From: SAR324 cluster bacterium REDSEA-S27_B3
GTDB lineage: Bacteria > SAR324 > NAC60-12
DNA: 56,744 nucleotides
Direction of reading: 5' to 3'
Assembly (NCBI GenBank): GCA_001627865.1
Contig: LUQO01000035.1
Span: 1-56,744 of the forward strand
Shown here in pieces: positions 21,896 through 32,433 of this stretch. Below the pieces are notes generated by a model, which had not been told where the DNA came from, searched no databases, and worked only from the letters and a program-made list of their open reading frames with translations. Both the position numbers and the translations under genes were made by a program. Numbering within the stretch: position 1 is the first letter of the stretch; each line of letters starts with the position of its first letter.

Positions 21896-22130
21896 TTATT
21901 TGGATTGTTAAAGTAACAGCAGATTTTCAGCGCTGTATCAGGAGGATGATCTAGTGTTTCTGGTATTCAAACTTTTAAGCCTGCCCTGTTAACTTGTTCA
22001 GATTTCCAAATAAAGAAATTATTTGGAACAAAGTTTTAAACAAACTATAATTGACTCCTTTGAAAAATATTAATCGTTTTTTTTTAGATAATTTAAAACA
22101 ATCTGTATTTTCAAATAAATAGCTTATTTG
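21896..22130 (+). promoter_or_regulatory. Repeated AAATAA/TTATTT palindromes upstream of the metE-like gene
   Basis: The 348-base gap between the divergent acyl-CoA ligase and MetE-like genes holds two related perfect palindromes. The first has arms TTCCAAATAA (22004-22013) and TTATTTGGAA (22019-22028) around a 5-base spacer. The second has arms CAAATAA (22112-22118) and TTATTTG (22124-22130), again around 5 bases. A single half-site TTATTTGG lies at 21896-21903. Equal spacing and shared core suggest operators for one dimeric regulator rather than terminators, because no U-tract follows. Nothing else was recognised in the gap. Confidence 0.45.
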
Positions 22131-22173
22131 TGCATAAACATCAATAAATTAACTTCATTTAACAGCAGGAAAA

Positions 22174-24171
<1,998 letters not shown>

Positions 24172-24196
24172 CAATACACAATAATCAAAGGAAATA

Positions 24197-24556
24197 ATGA
24201 CACAACAATATAAAGGCAGCTGCCACTGCGGCGCTGTTCGTTTTTCTTATGAAGGTGAGGAACTGCTGAAGGGAGTGCGATGCAACTGTTCGATTTGCGT
24301 GCGTAAAGGGGCTTTGATGAACACCGAACCAATTTCACCGGATAATATAATAATCGAAGCAGAAGAGGGAATATTAGGCAAATACGAATTCCTGACGAAA
24401 ACAGCAAAACACTACTTCTGCAAACGCTGTGGAATATATACTTTTCACCAGACACGAAGTCAGCCCGGATTTTACCGTGTTAACATAGGCTGCATTGAAG
24501 GGGTGGATCCATTCGCGCTGGTAGCAGACTATTTTGATGGAAAAAATATGCTCTGA
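24197..24556 (+). CDS. GFA/CENP-V family zinc protein
   Basis: A 119-aa protein with the complete cysteine pattern of the glutathione-dependent formaldehyde-activating (GFA) fold: GSCHCGAVRF (structural zinc), RCNCSIC and FCKRCGIYTFH. Many members have no proven role with formaldehyde, so only the family is asserted. AAAGGAAATA precedes the ATG. Its stop (24554-24556) abuts the stop of the convergent TPR gene with no spacing. Confidence 0.88.
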   Translation: MTQQYKGSCHCGAVRFSYEGEELLKGVRCNCSICVRKGALMNTEPISPDNIIIEAEEGILGKYEFLTKTAKHYFCKRCGIYTFHQTRSQPGFYRVNIGCIEGVDPFALVADYFDGKNML

Positions 24557-25837
24557 TTATTCAGCTTCCATTTCACGTAACAGCTTTCGCGTTTTGTCCT
24601 GCCAATAAGGCACAGGGAATTTTCTGCTGAGAAATTTTCGCCATGCCTCCCTGGCCTGCATGTTACGTCCATGCTGTCTGTACAATTGCCCCAACACAAA
24701 ATTGCTGAAAGGATAGACTCCAGGAAATTCCTGTTGCAGTTCCAGCAGGTCACGTATTCCGCCTTGATATTCGTCTAATTCCGGACTGTACCCCAAAAGT
24801 GATGCATAAGCAGAATAAGCCGATTCAAATGCTCCCTGCCTAATGTATGCGATACCCAAATTCATGCGGGCATAATTTAATTCCGGTTTCAGAACCAATG
24901 CCTTAAGGCTGTTTTCTACAGACAAAGCATAATCTCCCAGCAGATAATAGCCCCAACCCAAGTTCCCGTATAAATATGGGTCTTCACCAAAACGCAAAGC
25001 TTTTTCGTATGATTCAACTGAATTTCTGACATCATTCAGATCATAAAGCGCAAGTCCATCAGGCTGGAGTTTGTAACCTTTGTAGTAATGGACTGTTCCC
25101 AAATCCTGATACAGATGCTCAATCTGTGTTGGAGATTCTGCATAGTATAACCCATTGTTCAGCGTTGAAAGCGCTTCATCAAATTCTCGTGCTTCAAAAA
25201 GCCCCCTGGCTGTCAAAGCATAATAATCAGTTGGGCCTCCTCTAAAATGCGGACTTTGCGCAAGCTCCAGCCAGCGTTTCAATTTTTCCTGTATGTCATC
25301 AAAAACCTCCTTTTTTTCGCTTTCAAAAAGGTTTTTGAATGTTTCTTTCAACAACGGCCACAATTCTTCTGCACCGTAACGGCGTCGTATCGATTGGTTT
25401 ACCGGACGTCCAGTATCCCACCACTCATCCCAGAATGAACGCTCACCGGAAAATGAACTGCTCGCTCTAAATTGAAAAGGTTCAGGCTGGCGTTCAAATA
25501 AAGTAAAAATCAGCACATAAAAACTAACCGCCACAATTAAAACTGCCCCAACTGTTTGCAGGTGTAATTTTTTTATATTTTGAACAAATCGATTTGAAGG
25601 TCTGAGGCCTTTTTTGTTATGTCCGGAAAGAATACCTGACTTTTGCCAGGCTAGTTCCGCGGCATGTTTTTGCTTTGCGTTGTAGAAACGGTTGCCTAGA
25701 CGGTAGAATTGCTCAGCCATGTTTTCAACAGTAACATTGCCCTTTGCTAAAATCTTTTGGGCATTACTATAATCTCCGGAAACTACAATCTCTTCCGGAA
25801 CAATCGACTCATTAATACTGGAAGAATTCATTGCCAT
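24557..25837 (-). CDS. Membrane-anchored TPR protein
   Basis: A 426-aa protein with one transmembrane segment (about 95-114, VGAVLIVAVSFYVLIFTLF). The short N-terminal part is probably cytoplasmic and the rest periplasmic. Residues about 210-400 contain tetratricopeptide repeats (e.g. PYLYGNLGWGYYLLGDYALS, ELNYARMNLGIAYIRQGAFE). It is the last gene of a five-gene minus-strand run with two prepilin-like proteins, so a role in assembling a pseudopilus or envelope structure is possible but unproven. Confidence 0.75.
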   Translation of the reverse strand: MAMNSSSINESIVPEEIVVSGDYSNAQKILAKGNVTVENMAEQFYRLGNRFYNAKQKHAAELAWQKSGILSGHNKKGLRPSNRFVQNIKKLHLQTVGAVLIVAVSFYVLIFTLFERQPEPFQFRASSSFSGERSFWDEWWDTGRPVNQSIRRRYGAEELWPLLKETFKNLFESEKKEVFDDIQEKLKRWLELAQSPHFRGGPTDYYALTARGLFEAREFDEALSTLNNGLYYAESPTQIEHLYQDLGTVHYYKGYKLQPDGLALYDLNDVRNSVESYEKALRFGEDPYLYGNLGWGYYLLGDYALSVENSLKALVLKPELNYARMNLGIAYIRQGAFESAYSAYASLLGYSPELDEYQGGIRDLLELQQEFPGVYPFSNFVLGQLYRQHGRNMQAREAWRKFLSRKFPVPYWQDKTRKLLREMEAE

Positions 25838-25844
25838 TCAGTCT

Positions 25845-26414
25845 TTAGTGTTCTGTCTCATACTGAGTTCTCCATTCATCGTAACTCATTCCTGCCAGTC
25901 GGGCATTGCTTTTACGGTGTGAACTGACTATGCCTTTTGTAATGTAATAGCTAATGATGGAAAGCGGAACAGCATAAACAAAACCTCCGATAATCATCGG
26001 CCAGCCAAGGTCGATCAGCAAGAAGCGTGTGCCTTCAGAAATTTTTTCCAATGTATCCTCACTCTGTGATATCTGGGCAAGGGAGTCCGCGAAATGTTCA
26101 TAAGAAAGCCCATTCTGAACATCAATCACCCAGTAACCTGTTACCAAAAATAAATAATAAAGGGGTACCATCGTGAGTGGATTGGAAATCCAGACTATTG
26201 CCACACCCACTGGTAAATTAAAATGTCTGCCGAAAATATAGCGGTAGATAGTCCAGACAATGGCCACCAGATACATTTGCACTCCGACTGTGGGAGTGAA
26301 TCCCAGGAAAATACCAACTGCGACTCCCAAACTCACTTCGGAAACAGGGGCTCTGGAATCTAGAACAGGAAGAATAAATTTTTCCCTGATATACTTTTCT
26401 ATTTTTTTTTTCAT
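25845..26414 (-). CDS. DUF2062 membrane protein
   Basis: A 189-aa protein with the DUF2062 pattern SRAPVSEVSLGVAVGIFLGFTPTVGVQ and WISNPLTMVPLYYLFLVTGYW. It has three or four hydrophobic segments. The family is of unknown function. It is packed seven bases upstream of the TPR gene and one base after the glyoxalase gene, consistent with an operon. Confidence 0.85.
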   Translation of the reverse strand: MKKKIEKYIREKFILPVLDSRAPVSEVSLGVAVGIFLGFTPTVGVQMYLVAIVWTIYRYIFGRHFNLPVGVAIVWISNPLTMVPLYYLFLVTGYWVIDVQNGLSYEHFADSLAQISQSEDTLEKISEGTRFLLIDLGWPMIIGGFVYAVPLSIISYYITKGIVSSHRKSNARLAGMSYDEWRTQYETEH

Positions 26415-26415
26415 T

Positions 26416-26835
26416 CTACCACTTGCCCTGGTTTTTCATTGAAGCCCAGGGCTCCTGAATCGGCAGAGGTTCTCCAATTTGTAGTAATTCAATTGAGATT
26501 TGATCAGGACTGCGGATGAAGGCCATTCTGCCGTCTCTGGGAGGGCGAAGAATTGTCACTCCATTGTTCATTAATTTTTCACAGAATTCATATATATTAT
26601 CAACCCCATACGCGACATGTCCAAAATTCTCCCCGCCGCTGTAAGGCTCGGTTGTTCCCCAATTATATGTCAATTCAAGTGGGAGATCATTTTCATCTGC
26701 TGCAACAAATACCAGAGTGAATTTTCCTTCCGGAACATCCTTGCGTCTGACTTCTTTCATGTCGAGTTTATTGATAAAAAAATCAAGCGCTGAATCAAGG
26801 TTTTGAACACGGATCATGGTATGTAAATATTTCAT
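26416..26835 (-). CDS. gloA: Lactoylglutathione lyase (glyoxalase I)-like VOC protein
   Basis: A 139-aa vicinal-oxygen-chelate protein with the glyoxalase I pattern: [18 protein letters not shown] with metal ligand His5, [13 protein letters not shown] with a ligand Glu, [11 protein letters not shown] with ligand His, and [10 protein letters not shown] with ligand Glu. It converts the hemithioacetal of methylglyoxal to a lactoyl thioester. It is located inside the prepilin/DUF2062/TPR operon, where a metabolic link is not evident. Confidence 0.88.
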   Translation of the reverse strand: MKYLHTMIRVQNLDSALDFFINKLDMKEVRRKDVPEGKFTLVFVAADENDLPLELTYNWGTTEPYSGGENFGHVAYGVDNIYEFCEKLMNNGVTILRPPRDGRMAFIRSPDQISIELLQIGEPLPIQEPWASMKNQGKW

Positions 26836-26858
26836 GCTGACCTTTTAAAAATGATTGT

Positions 26859-27407
26859 TCACCAGCTTAACTGGCACAAAACTGTTTCCTGCTCAGGTGT
26901 GTCAATTATTACCTGTACAGTCACATTAATGCAAGTTTGAGGTGGGCCTTGAACCATTTCGAATTTTAATGCCGGAATAGATTCAATCAATGTTTGATAT
27001 GCAGAATTACCGGATTTTCTTGAGAGCAGCTGAGCTTGCTGATCATAACGATAGGCTATTTTTTCACGTGTATCCTCAAGGTCCCCATCACGGTTACGGT
27101 CCGCTCTGAAGATGAGCGAGTTTGCTGTTACTTCAACTGCATCCTGACTTTCTGAATACAGCGCGTAACCGGCTTGAATCAACTCTGATTTGACCAGCAT
27201 CAGAAAAGCCAGGAAATCCTGTTCAGTAACAATCTTTTTCTGCTCCTGTATTGCTGTCTGATGAAATTCCAGCAATGGCTTTTGGGCTGCAATCATCACG
27301 ATGGAAACAATTGCCAACACAAGCATCAGCTCCAGCAAAGTAAATCCTGATTTGCGGCATACATCCAGGAACTGATTTTTCAAGGTGCGTAAAACGCGGT
27401 TCGCCAT
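26859..27407 (-). CDS. Prepilin-like protein (type II secretion / type IV pilus minor pilin type)
   Basis: A 182-aa protein with a prepilin peptidase site SG|FTLLELMLVLAIVSIVMIA, Glu at +5, preceded by a 21-residue positively charged leader. The mature part is soluble and resembles GspH/GspJ-style minor pseudopilins. It overlaps the upstream prepilin gene by 28 bases. No pilus ATPase, secretin or platform gene is in the window. Confidence 0.8.
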   Translation of the reverse strand: MANRVLRTLKNQFLDVCRKSGFTLLELMLVLAIVSIVMIAAQKPLLEFHQTAIQEQKKIVTEQDFLAFLMLVKSELIQAGYALYSESQDAVEVTANSLIFRADRNRDGDLEDTREKIAYRYDQQAQLLSRKSGNSAYQTLIESIPALKFEMVQGPPQTCINVTVQVIIDTPEQETVLCQLSW

Positions 27408-27730
27408 TCTGCCAGTACTTTTGGAGTCGCTTCTCTTGATTTTACCTGAAATTGAATCGTTATGAGATTCTGCTTCTTAGGTAAGACCTGCCAATTCAGT
27501 TCAGCATTAGTTCCGGGCCATGAGATGTTTTCTCTGTAAATTCCTGTGCTAAATGATTTGTCCTGTTTTGAGGCAGTCCACCAATCCAGGCGAGAAGCTA
27601 TTTCAGCTTTTTGTTTTCTTTGCCGCATTTGCTCGAAAATCTGTTCTGTTATTCCTGCAAATCCTCCTACAAGGATCAGTAGCACTAAGTTTGCAATCAT
27701 CACTTCAGGCAGTGTAAATCCCCGTTTCAT
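27380..27730 (-). CDS. Small prepilin-like protein
   Basis: A 116-aa protein starting MKRGFTLPEVMIANLVLLILVG when read from the ATG at 27730. The prepilin peptidase site is RG|FTLPEV with Glu+5. That start has a strong GGAGG a few bases upstream. Upstream in-frame starts (to 27826) would give an atypical leader and were rejected. It is probably the first gene of the five-gene operon. The GspI/PulI-like size is suggestive only. Confidence 0.78.
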   Translation of the reverse strand: MKRGFTLPEVMIANLVLLILVGGFAGITEQIFEQMRQRKQKAEIASRLDWWTASKQDKSFSTGIYRENISWPGTNAELNWQVLPKKQNLITIQFQVKSREATPKVLAEWRTAFYAP

Positions 27731-28061
27731 CGCTACCCTCCTCCTACACGACGTTTTTTGCATTTGTCTTGCGGATATGCCAGACTTGCTGTTGATTATT
27801 GTCATGTATAAATCGATAATTGACAAACTCTTATGAAGTTGTCTCTTCTATGCTTGCTGCAAACAGGGACCATGCTTGCACCAGCAGTGATTGTTTCCTA
27901 ACCAGCTTGCGAAAAGGCTCTCGCTTTGAGTGGAAAATAGATCCGGAAACATTATTCTGGAATACAGGCTACACAAAAATACTATCAAGTTTTGCATTGC
28001 GACTTTTTAACACTTCTTCTAAATCATAAAGACATGATCCCAATCCTCTTGAATTAAATCG

Positions 28062-30743
28062 ATGAAATTTACTTATCCCGGACTTAGTGATCATGCAGTA
28101 GCTGAATCACGCCAAACTTATGGTGCAAATGTTGTCACCACTCAGGAATCTGAAGACTTTCTGGATAAACTGCTGAAAAACCTGAAGGATCCTATCATCG
28201 TCATTTTGATAGTTGCCTTGATGATTACAGTTTTATTGGCAGTGCTGGGATTTGCTCCATGGTATGAAGGTCTTGGAATTGCCATTGCTGTTGTGATGGC
28301 AACCTTGATTGCCAGCTGGTCTGAATACAGTAACGAAAACGAATTCCAGCGTCTGCTTGAGGAAGCATCAAAAGTCAAAGTCAAAGTATTCAGAAACAAC
28401 ACATTAACAGAGATTCTGATTGATGATCTGGTTGTAAACGATCTGCTTCTTTTGCAGCCTGGAGACACTGTGCCCGCGGACGGTTATTTGCTGGCTGGTG
28501 ATCTTGAGCTAAATGAATCCGCCCTAACTGGGGAATCAGAAACTGTAAAAAAATCCGGAGCTGCTGATGATCATCATGCTAAAGCTGAAGAGACCTATAA
28601 AATGTCACGGGCGGCACTAGTTGTTGACGGAGAAGCAGTAATGAAGGTAATGGAGGTAGGTGACAAAACCAAGTACGGGGCCACGCTTAAAGAATTGACT
28701 ACCGCAGAAAACCGTCCCTCTCCGCTGCAGGAAAAACTGGCTGATCTTGGTCAGCATATCAGCCGTTTTGGCTACATCGGTTCCCTGTTTATTGCATTTT
28801 CGTTCATGTTCAACCACATCTTTCTGGAAGCCGGAGGCTGGGATATTTATTTCAGCCAGCCTGCAGGTGAAATTGTTTATCATTTGGTAACAGCAATCAT
28901 TCTGGCAATCATCATTATTGTTGTCGCAGTTCCGGAAGGACTGCCGATGATGATCGCGGTTGTACTTTCGCTGAATATGCGCAAGCTCCTGAATGCCAAG
29001 GTACTGGTACGCAAGCTCCTTGGCATTGAAACTTCCGGAAGCCTGACAGTGCTTTTCACTGATAAAACCGGAACATTGACAAAAGGAGAATTAACCGTTG
29101 CAGAATTTCTGGGTGGTGACGGAAAACATTTCCAGACTTTTCAGGAAATTCCGGAAAGCTTGAGAAAGACTTTGTCCTTTGCCATTCGCAACAACACGCC
29201 TGCCACGATTGACTCGCATGATCCTGAAAACCTGAAAATAGTCGGTGCCAACCCTACAGGACTGGCATTGCTACGATTCCTCGAAAAAGAGGCTGCTGTA
29301 ACGGACGATGTGAAAATGAAAGTAAATATACCATTTAACAGTGCCTACAAATTTTCCGCGAGCCAGGTTGAAGGTGAAAAGAATTTGACCATGATAAAAG
29401 GCGCCGCGGAAATAGTGCTGGAGAAATGCACCCATTTTCTGGATCAAAATGGAGAAAAAGCAAAATTTGACTCAGCAAAGCTCAAAGATGACATGCAGGG
29501 CCTTTCTGACCGCGCGATGCGCCTGATTGGCCTTGCTGTTACGGAGCAGAGTCTGGACAAGGAGAATGCCCTTCCTTCAGAATTAACTCTGGCTGGTGTT
29601 TTCGGACTCCGAGACGATATGCGCAAGGAATCACTCCCCGCCGTGGAAACAGCCCGCAGGGCAGGCATACAGGTGGTAATGATTACCGGTGACGCAAAAG
29701 ATACTGCTCAGGCCATTGCCAAAGAGGTCGGGATTCTGGAAACCGAGACAGGTCTTGTCCTTACCTCCAGCGAACTTGGCGAGTTGTCTGATCAGGAAAT
29801 TAAAAAAATACTTCCGGATTTGAGGGTTGTTGCCCGAGCGCTTCCGACAGATAAAAGTCGTTTGGTAAAAATTGCCAAATCCATGGACTGGGTGGTTGGA
29901 ATGACTGGAGACGGGGTGAATGACGCTCCGGCGGTGAAAAACGCGGACGTAGGTTTTTCCATGGGCAACGGCACAGACATGACTAAGGAATCCAGCGATA
30001 TAGTGATTCTGGATAACAATTTTATGTCACTCACAAACGCGGTTCGATACGGCAGGACACTGCTGAAATCAATCAGAAAATTTTTAATTTTTCAATTGAC
30101 CGTTAATGTTGCCGCCGTTCTGGTGGCCTTTTTGGGTCCTTTCTTTGGTACAGACTTACCGCTCACCATGACCCAGCTTTTATGGATCAACATTGTAATG
30201 GATACACTGGCGGCATTTGCCTTTTCCGGAGAAGCGGCTTTAAGGCGCTACATGAATGAGAAACCTATCCCCAAGGGCGAATCACTGATCACCGCGGATA
30301 TGTGGTCGGCAATTTTAATTGACGGAATATTTATGGCAGTGTTTTGCCTGTATTTCCTCAACTCGGATTTTGTTGCAGGATTATTTGTATGTGATGCAGT
30401 ACGCTGTCCGGATTCTGAGGTAAATATGGTGCACCTGACAGCATTCTTCGGATTCTTTGTTTTTATCAATAATTTCAACAAATTTAACGCACGGACAGAA
30501 AGCATGAATCTGTTTGAACACATCATTCAAAATCGTAATTTTTTGATTGTTGTGCTGCTCATCTTCGTGCTGCAAACAACGTTCACTTACTATGGAGGAG
30601 AAGTACTGCGGACAGTCGGGCTGACTTTGCAGGAGTGGGGATACGTGCTGGCCTTTGCCTGCGTAATCATTCCTCTTGATCTTACGCGTAAATTTATGCG
30701 CAATATATTATTTGGCAATCCGGTGGTACAGGTAAACAGCTGA
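28062..30743 (+). CDS. P-type Ca2+-transporting ATPase (type II, PMCA-like)
   Basis: An 893-aa cation pump. The phosphorylation site is FTDKTGTLT (Asp334), the actuator loop ALTGESE, and the hinge GMTGDGVNDAPAVKNADVGFSMG. M4 carries the calcium motif VAVPEGLPMMIAV. There are ten hydrophobic segments, and the order (N-terminal autoinhibitor-free, PEGLP, C-terminal four-helix bundle) resembles PMCA/type IIB pumps. It likely exports Ca2+ from the cytoplasm. The region upstream (27731-28061) holds only a weak TTG-started 69-aa frame that I do not accept as a gene. Confidence 0.9.
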   Translation: MKFTYPGLSDHAVAESRQTYGANVVTTQESEDFLDKLLKNLKDPIIVILIVALMITVLLAVLGFAPWYEGLGIAIAVVMATLIASWSEYSNENEFQRLLEEASKVKVKVFRNNTLTEILIDDLVVNDLLLLQPGDTVPADGYLLAGDLELNESALTGESETVKKSGAADDHHAKAEETYKMSRAALVVDGEAVMKVMEVGDKTKYGATLKELTTAENRPSPLQEKLADLGQHISRFGYIGSLFIAFSFMFNHIFLEAGGWDIYFSQPAGEIVYHLVTAIILAIIIIVVAVPEGLPMMIAVVLSLNMRKLLNAKVLVRKLLGIETSGSLTVLFTDKTGTLTKGELTVAEFLGGDGKHFQTFQEIPESLRKTLSFAIRNNTPATIDSHDPENLKIVGANPTGLALLRFLEKEAAVTDDVKMKVNIPFNSAYKFSASQVEGEKNLTMIKGAAEIVLEKCTHFLDQNGEKAKFDSAKLKDDMQGLSDRAMRLIGLAVTEQSLDKENALPSELTLAGVFGLRDDMRKESLPAVETARRAGIQVVMITGDAKDTAQAIAKEVGILETETGLVLTSSELGELSDQEIKKILPDLRVVARALPTDKSRLVKIAKSMDWVVGMTGDGVNDAPAVKNADVGFSMGNGTDMTKESSDIVILDNNFMSLTNAVRYGRTLLKSIRKFLIFQLTVNVAAVLVAFLGPFFGTDLPLTMTQLLWINIVMDTLAAFAFSGEAALRRYMNEKPIPKGESLITADMWSAILIDGIFMAVFCLYFLNSDFVAGLFVCDAVRCPDSEVNMVHLTAFFGFFVFINNFNKFNARTESMNLFEHIIQNRNFLIVVLLIFVLQTTFTYYGGEVLRTVGLTLQEWGYVLAFACVIIPLDLTRKFMRNILFGNPVVQVNS

Positions 30744-30830
30744 GTTTCCAAAACAAGTTGTGCATTGTCTGCTTCAGATTTCTCCTGAAACTGCCAACTG
30801 GAAGTCAGACTGTGAAATCCGGCAGCATTA

Positions 30831-31505
30831 GTGATTCAGCAGGAAATGGCAGTTATCTTTGGAAGTCCGGATAAGCAAAACTCAAATTTCGAGCAGCAAA
30901 AACAGCGCCTTTACAATTACTGGAAAAACAGCCGAATGATCTCCAGTGACTCGGTGCTGAAAGCTTTCCTGGAGGTCCCTCGCGAGCATTTCGTTGATCC
31001 ATCATTTCGTGAACAGTCCTATGCCGATCACCCTCTTCCGATTGGCTGTGAGCAGACAATTTCCCAACCGACTACCGTAATGCTGATGCTTCAGCTGCTT
31101 GATGTGCTTACCGGACATCGAGTACTGGAAATCGGCGCGGGCAGTGGATACAACGCGGCTTTGCTTTCAGAACTTGCGGGCGTGGTCGTCACTGTGGAGC
31201 GTCATCTACAGCTTGCTGAACTGGCCCGGGAAAACCTGCAGAAAGCCGGATACAAAGATGTGATTGTAGTTAAGGGAGACGGTAAACAGGGTTATGCTGA
31301 ACAAGCGCCTTACGACAGGATTATGGTTACTGCCGCTTCACACCAGGTTCCGCAAAAGTTGAAAGATCAGCTTTCAGTCGGAGGATTGCTGGTTGCTCCG
31401 GTCGGAGCCACTTATGGCTGCGAAATGCTCACTCTTAATAAAACTGCCCCGGAAAATTTTCAAACCGGCAGTCACGGTCTCTTCTCATTTGTACCGCTGG
31501 TTTGA
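30831..31505 (+). CDS. pcm: Protein-L-isoaspartate O-methyltransferase
   Basis: A 224-aa SAM-dependent enzyme repairing isoaspartyl damage. LEVPREHFVDPSFREQSYADHPLPIGCEQTISQPTTV is recognisable in pieces, and the SAM loop is VLEIGAGSGYNAALL. The start is uncertain: GTG at 30831, or ATG at 30846 with AGGA almost touching it. The N-terminus before about residue 20 is not conserved. Confidence 0.9.
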   Translation: MIQQEMAVIFGSPDKQNSNFEQQKQRLYNYWKNSRMISSDSVLKAFLEVPREHFVDPSFREQSYADHPLPIGCEQTISQPTTVMLMLQLLDVLTGHRVLEIGAGSGYNAALLSELAGVVVTVERHLQLAELARENLQKAGYKDVIVVKGDGKQGYAEQAPYDRIMVTAASHQVPQKLKDQLSVGGLLVAPVGATYGCEMLTLNKTAPENFQTGSHGLFSFVPLV

Positions 31506-31600
31506 TAATCAAAAAAATCTTAGGCACATTCGACAAAGTGAGAATCATCAGTGAAAGAAAAGCAACAAAACATGAAAGGAGACAATATTAAGAATTTGAA

Positions 31601-31616
31601 TAATGTTATAATGTTA
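31601..31616 (+). promoter_or_regulatory. Tandem 8-base repeat over a -10 box, probable antitoxin operator
   Basis: TAATGTTA is repeated twice in tandem (31601-31608, 31609-31616), and the pair contains a perfect -10 hexamer TATAAT (31607-31612). It lies 30 bases upstream of a ribbon-helix-helix antitoxin gene. Such antitoxins usually autorepress by binding short repeated half-sites over their own promoter. No good -35 box is visible. Confidence 0.4.
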
Positions 31617-31645
31617 TTTTGATATTTTCATAGAAGGTTAGTTAT

Positions 31646-31879
31646 ATGAGCGAATTATCTAAAAGATCAACAGTTTATTTTGAGCCTGAAATCCATCATG
31701 CTCTCAAAATCAAGGCTGCTACTACAGATCAATCAGTTTCAGAAATTGTAAATGAAGCACTTCGTGTGTCATTGCAGGAAGATCGGGAAGATTTGAAGAC
31801 TATTGAAGAAAGGCTAAAGGAACCAATCATCAGCTATGAGGAATTGCTGGAAGATTTAAAATCTCATGGCAAAATATAG
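31646..31879 (+). CDS. Ribbon-helix-helix antitoxin
   Basis: A 77-aa protein with an N-terminal beta strand and two helices of the RHH fold (STVYFEPEIHHALKIKAATTDQSVSEIVNEALR), followed by an acidic toxin-binding tail. GAAGG precedes the ATG. A toxin start codon overlaps its end by 14 bases, as in relBE-type operons, but that toxin is cut short (see 31866). The antitoxin therefore seems to be left without an active partner. Confidence 0.8.
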   Translation: MSELSKRSTVYFEPEIHHALKIKAATTDQSVSEIVNEALRVSLQEDREDLKTIEERLKEPIISYEELLEDLKSHGKI

Positions 31880-31916
31880 CCTTGCCTTCAAAACACCCTT
31901 GGAAAATCTCAAATAA
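31866..31916 (+). pseudogene. Truncated RelE/ParE-type toxin remnant
   Basis: The short frame MAKYSLAFKTPLENLK begins inside the antitoxin gene (14-base overlap) and ends at TAA (31914-31916). The first nine residues, MAKYSLAFK, match the N-terminal strand of RelE-superfamily toxins (MAKYxVxFKxSxxKDL). The remaining roughly 75 residues expected are absent. I infer a decayed toxin. Sixteen residues are too few for certainty. Confidence 0.5.
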
Positions 31917-31938
31917 GCATCGATCAAAAGAGTTTAAT

Positions 31939-32136
31939 ATGCAGACCGTTATTGTTTCGCCTGAATATAAGGTTTTCATACCAAAAGTTATCCGGGAAAA
32001 ACTGGAAATTAAGCCAGGTCAGAAAATTCAGGCAATTCTCTATAAAAACCGGATCGAAATGATCCCAATTCAGCCTGTCAAAAAAATGAGAGGTTTTTTG
32101 AAAGGAACTGACACAAATATAGATAAAATTGACTAA
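31939..32136 (+). CDS. AbrB/SpoVT-domain antitoxin (VapB-like), orphan
   Basis: A 65-aa protein with the swapped-hairpin AbrB pattern VIVSPEYKVFIPKVIREKLEIKPGQKI and a C-terminal MRGFLKGTDT segment typical of VapB partners of PIN-domain VapC toxins. I chose the ATG at 31939. An upstream frame beginning at 31882 adds non-homologous residues overlapping the toxin remnant. No VapC-like D-x-S/T start or PIN motif is seen in the 297 bases that follow. Confidence 0.72.
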   Translation: MQTVIVSPEYKVFIPKVIREKLEIKPGQKIQAILYKNRIEMIPIQPVKKMRGFLKGTDTNIDKID

Positions 32137-32231
32137 GCTCTATAAAAAACCTTACCGCAATTGATCTCCAGTAAATTCAACTTTGAACTTGATCTATTTA
32201 TAAAACACAGTAAACTCTCCGTCATTCGATT

Positions 32232-32259
32232 TTGACAACTATCTTAGCACTTGGATATT
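32232..32259 (+). promoter_or_regulatory. Candidate promoter for aprBA
   Basis: A consensus -35 TTGACA (32232-32237) is followed after 16 bases by GATATT (32254-32259, four of six to TATAAT). This would give a leader of about 170 bases to aprB. The rest of the 297-base gap is AT-rich, and I recognise no riboswitch or gene in it. Confidence 0.4.
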
Positions 32260-32433
32260 TAGACTGTTTTCGAAATATGCTTTTTTGTTGTCATGTTAGA
32301 GATTTAGAATGGATTTAGCTATTTCATAATTTTACTGCACTATAAATCAATCAACAGCCAGGAATGAGCATCATCCCCGGAATTTATTGATGAAGCAACC
32401 AATAAAATAATTAAAATCAATTAAGGAGTACTG

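Noticed and set aside
27820..28029. 69-codon frame starting at TTG in the gap before the Ca2+ ATPase
   Set aside because: No Shine-Dalgarno sequence, no recognisable fold and odd composition; the gap otherwise looks like promoter DNA.
31882..31938. Upstream start for the AbrB-type antitoxin
   Set aside because: The extra 19 residues are not part of the AbrB fold and overlap the toxin remnant.
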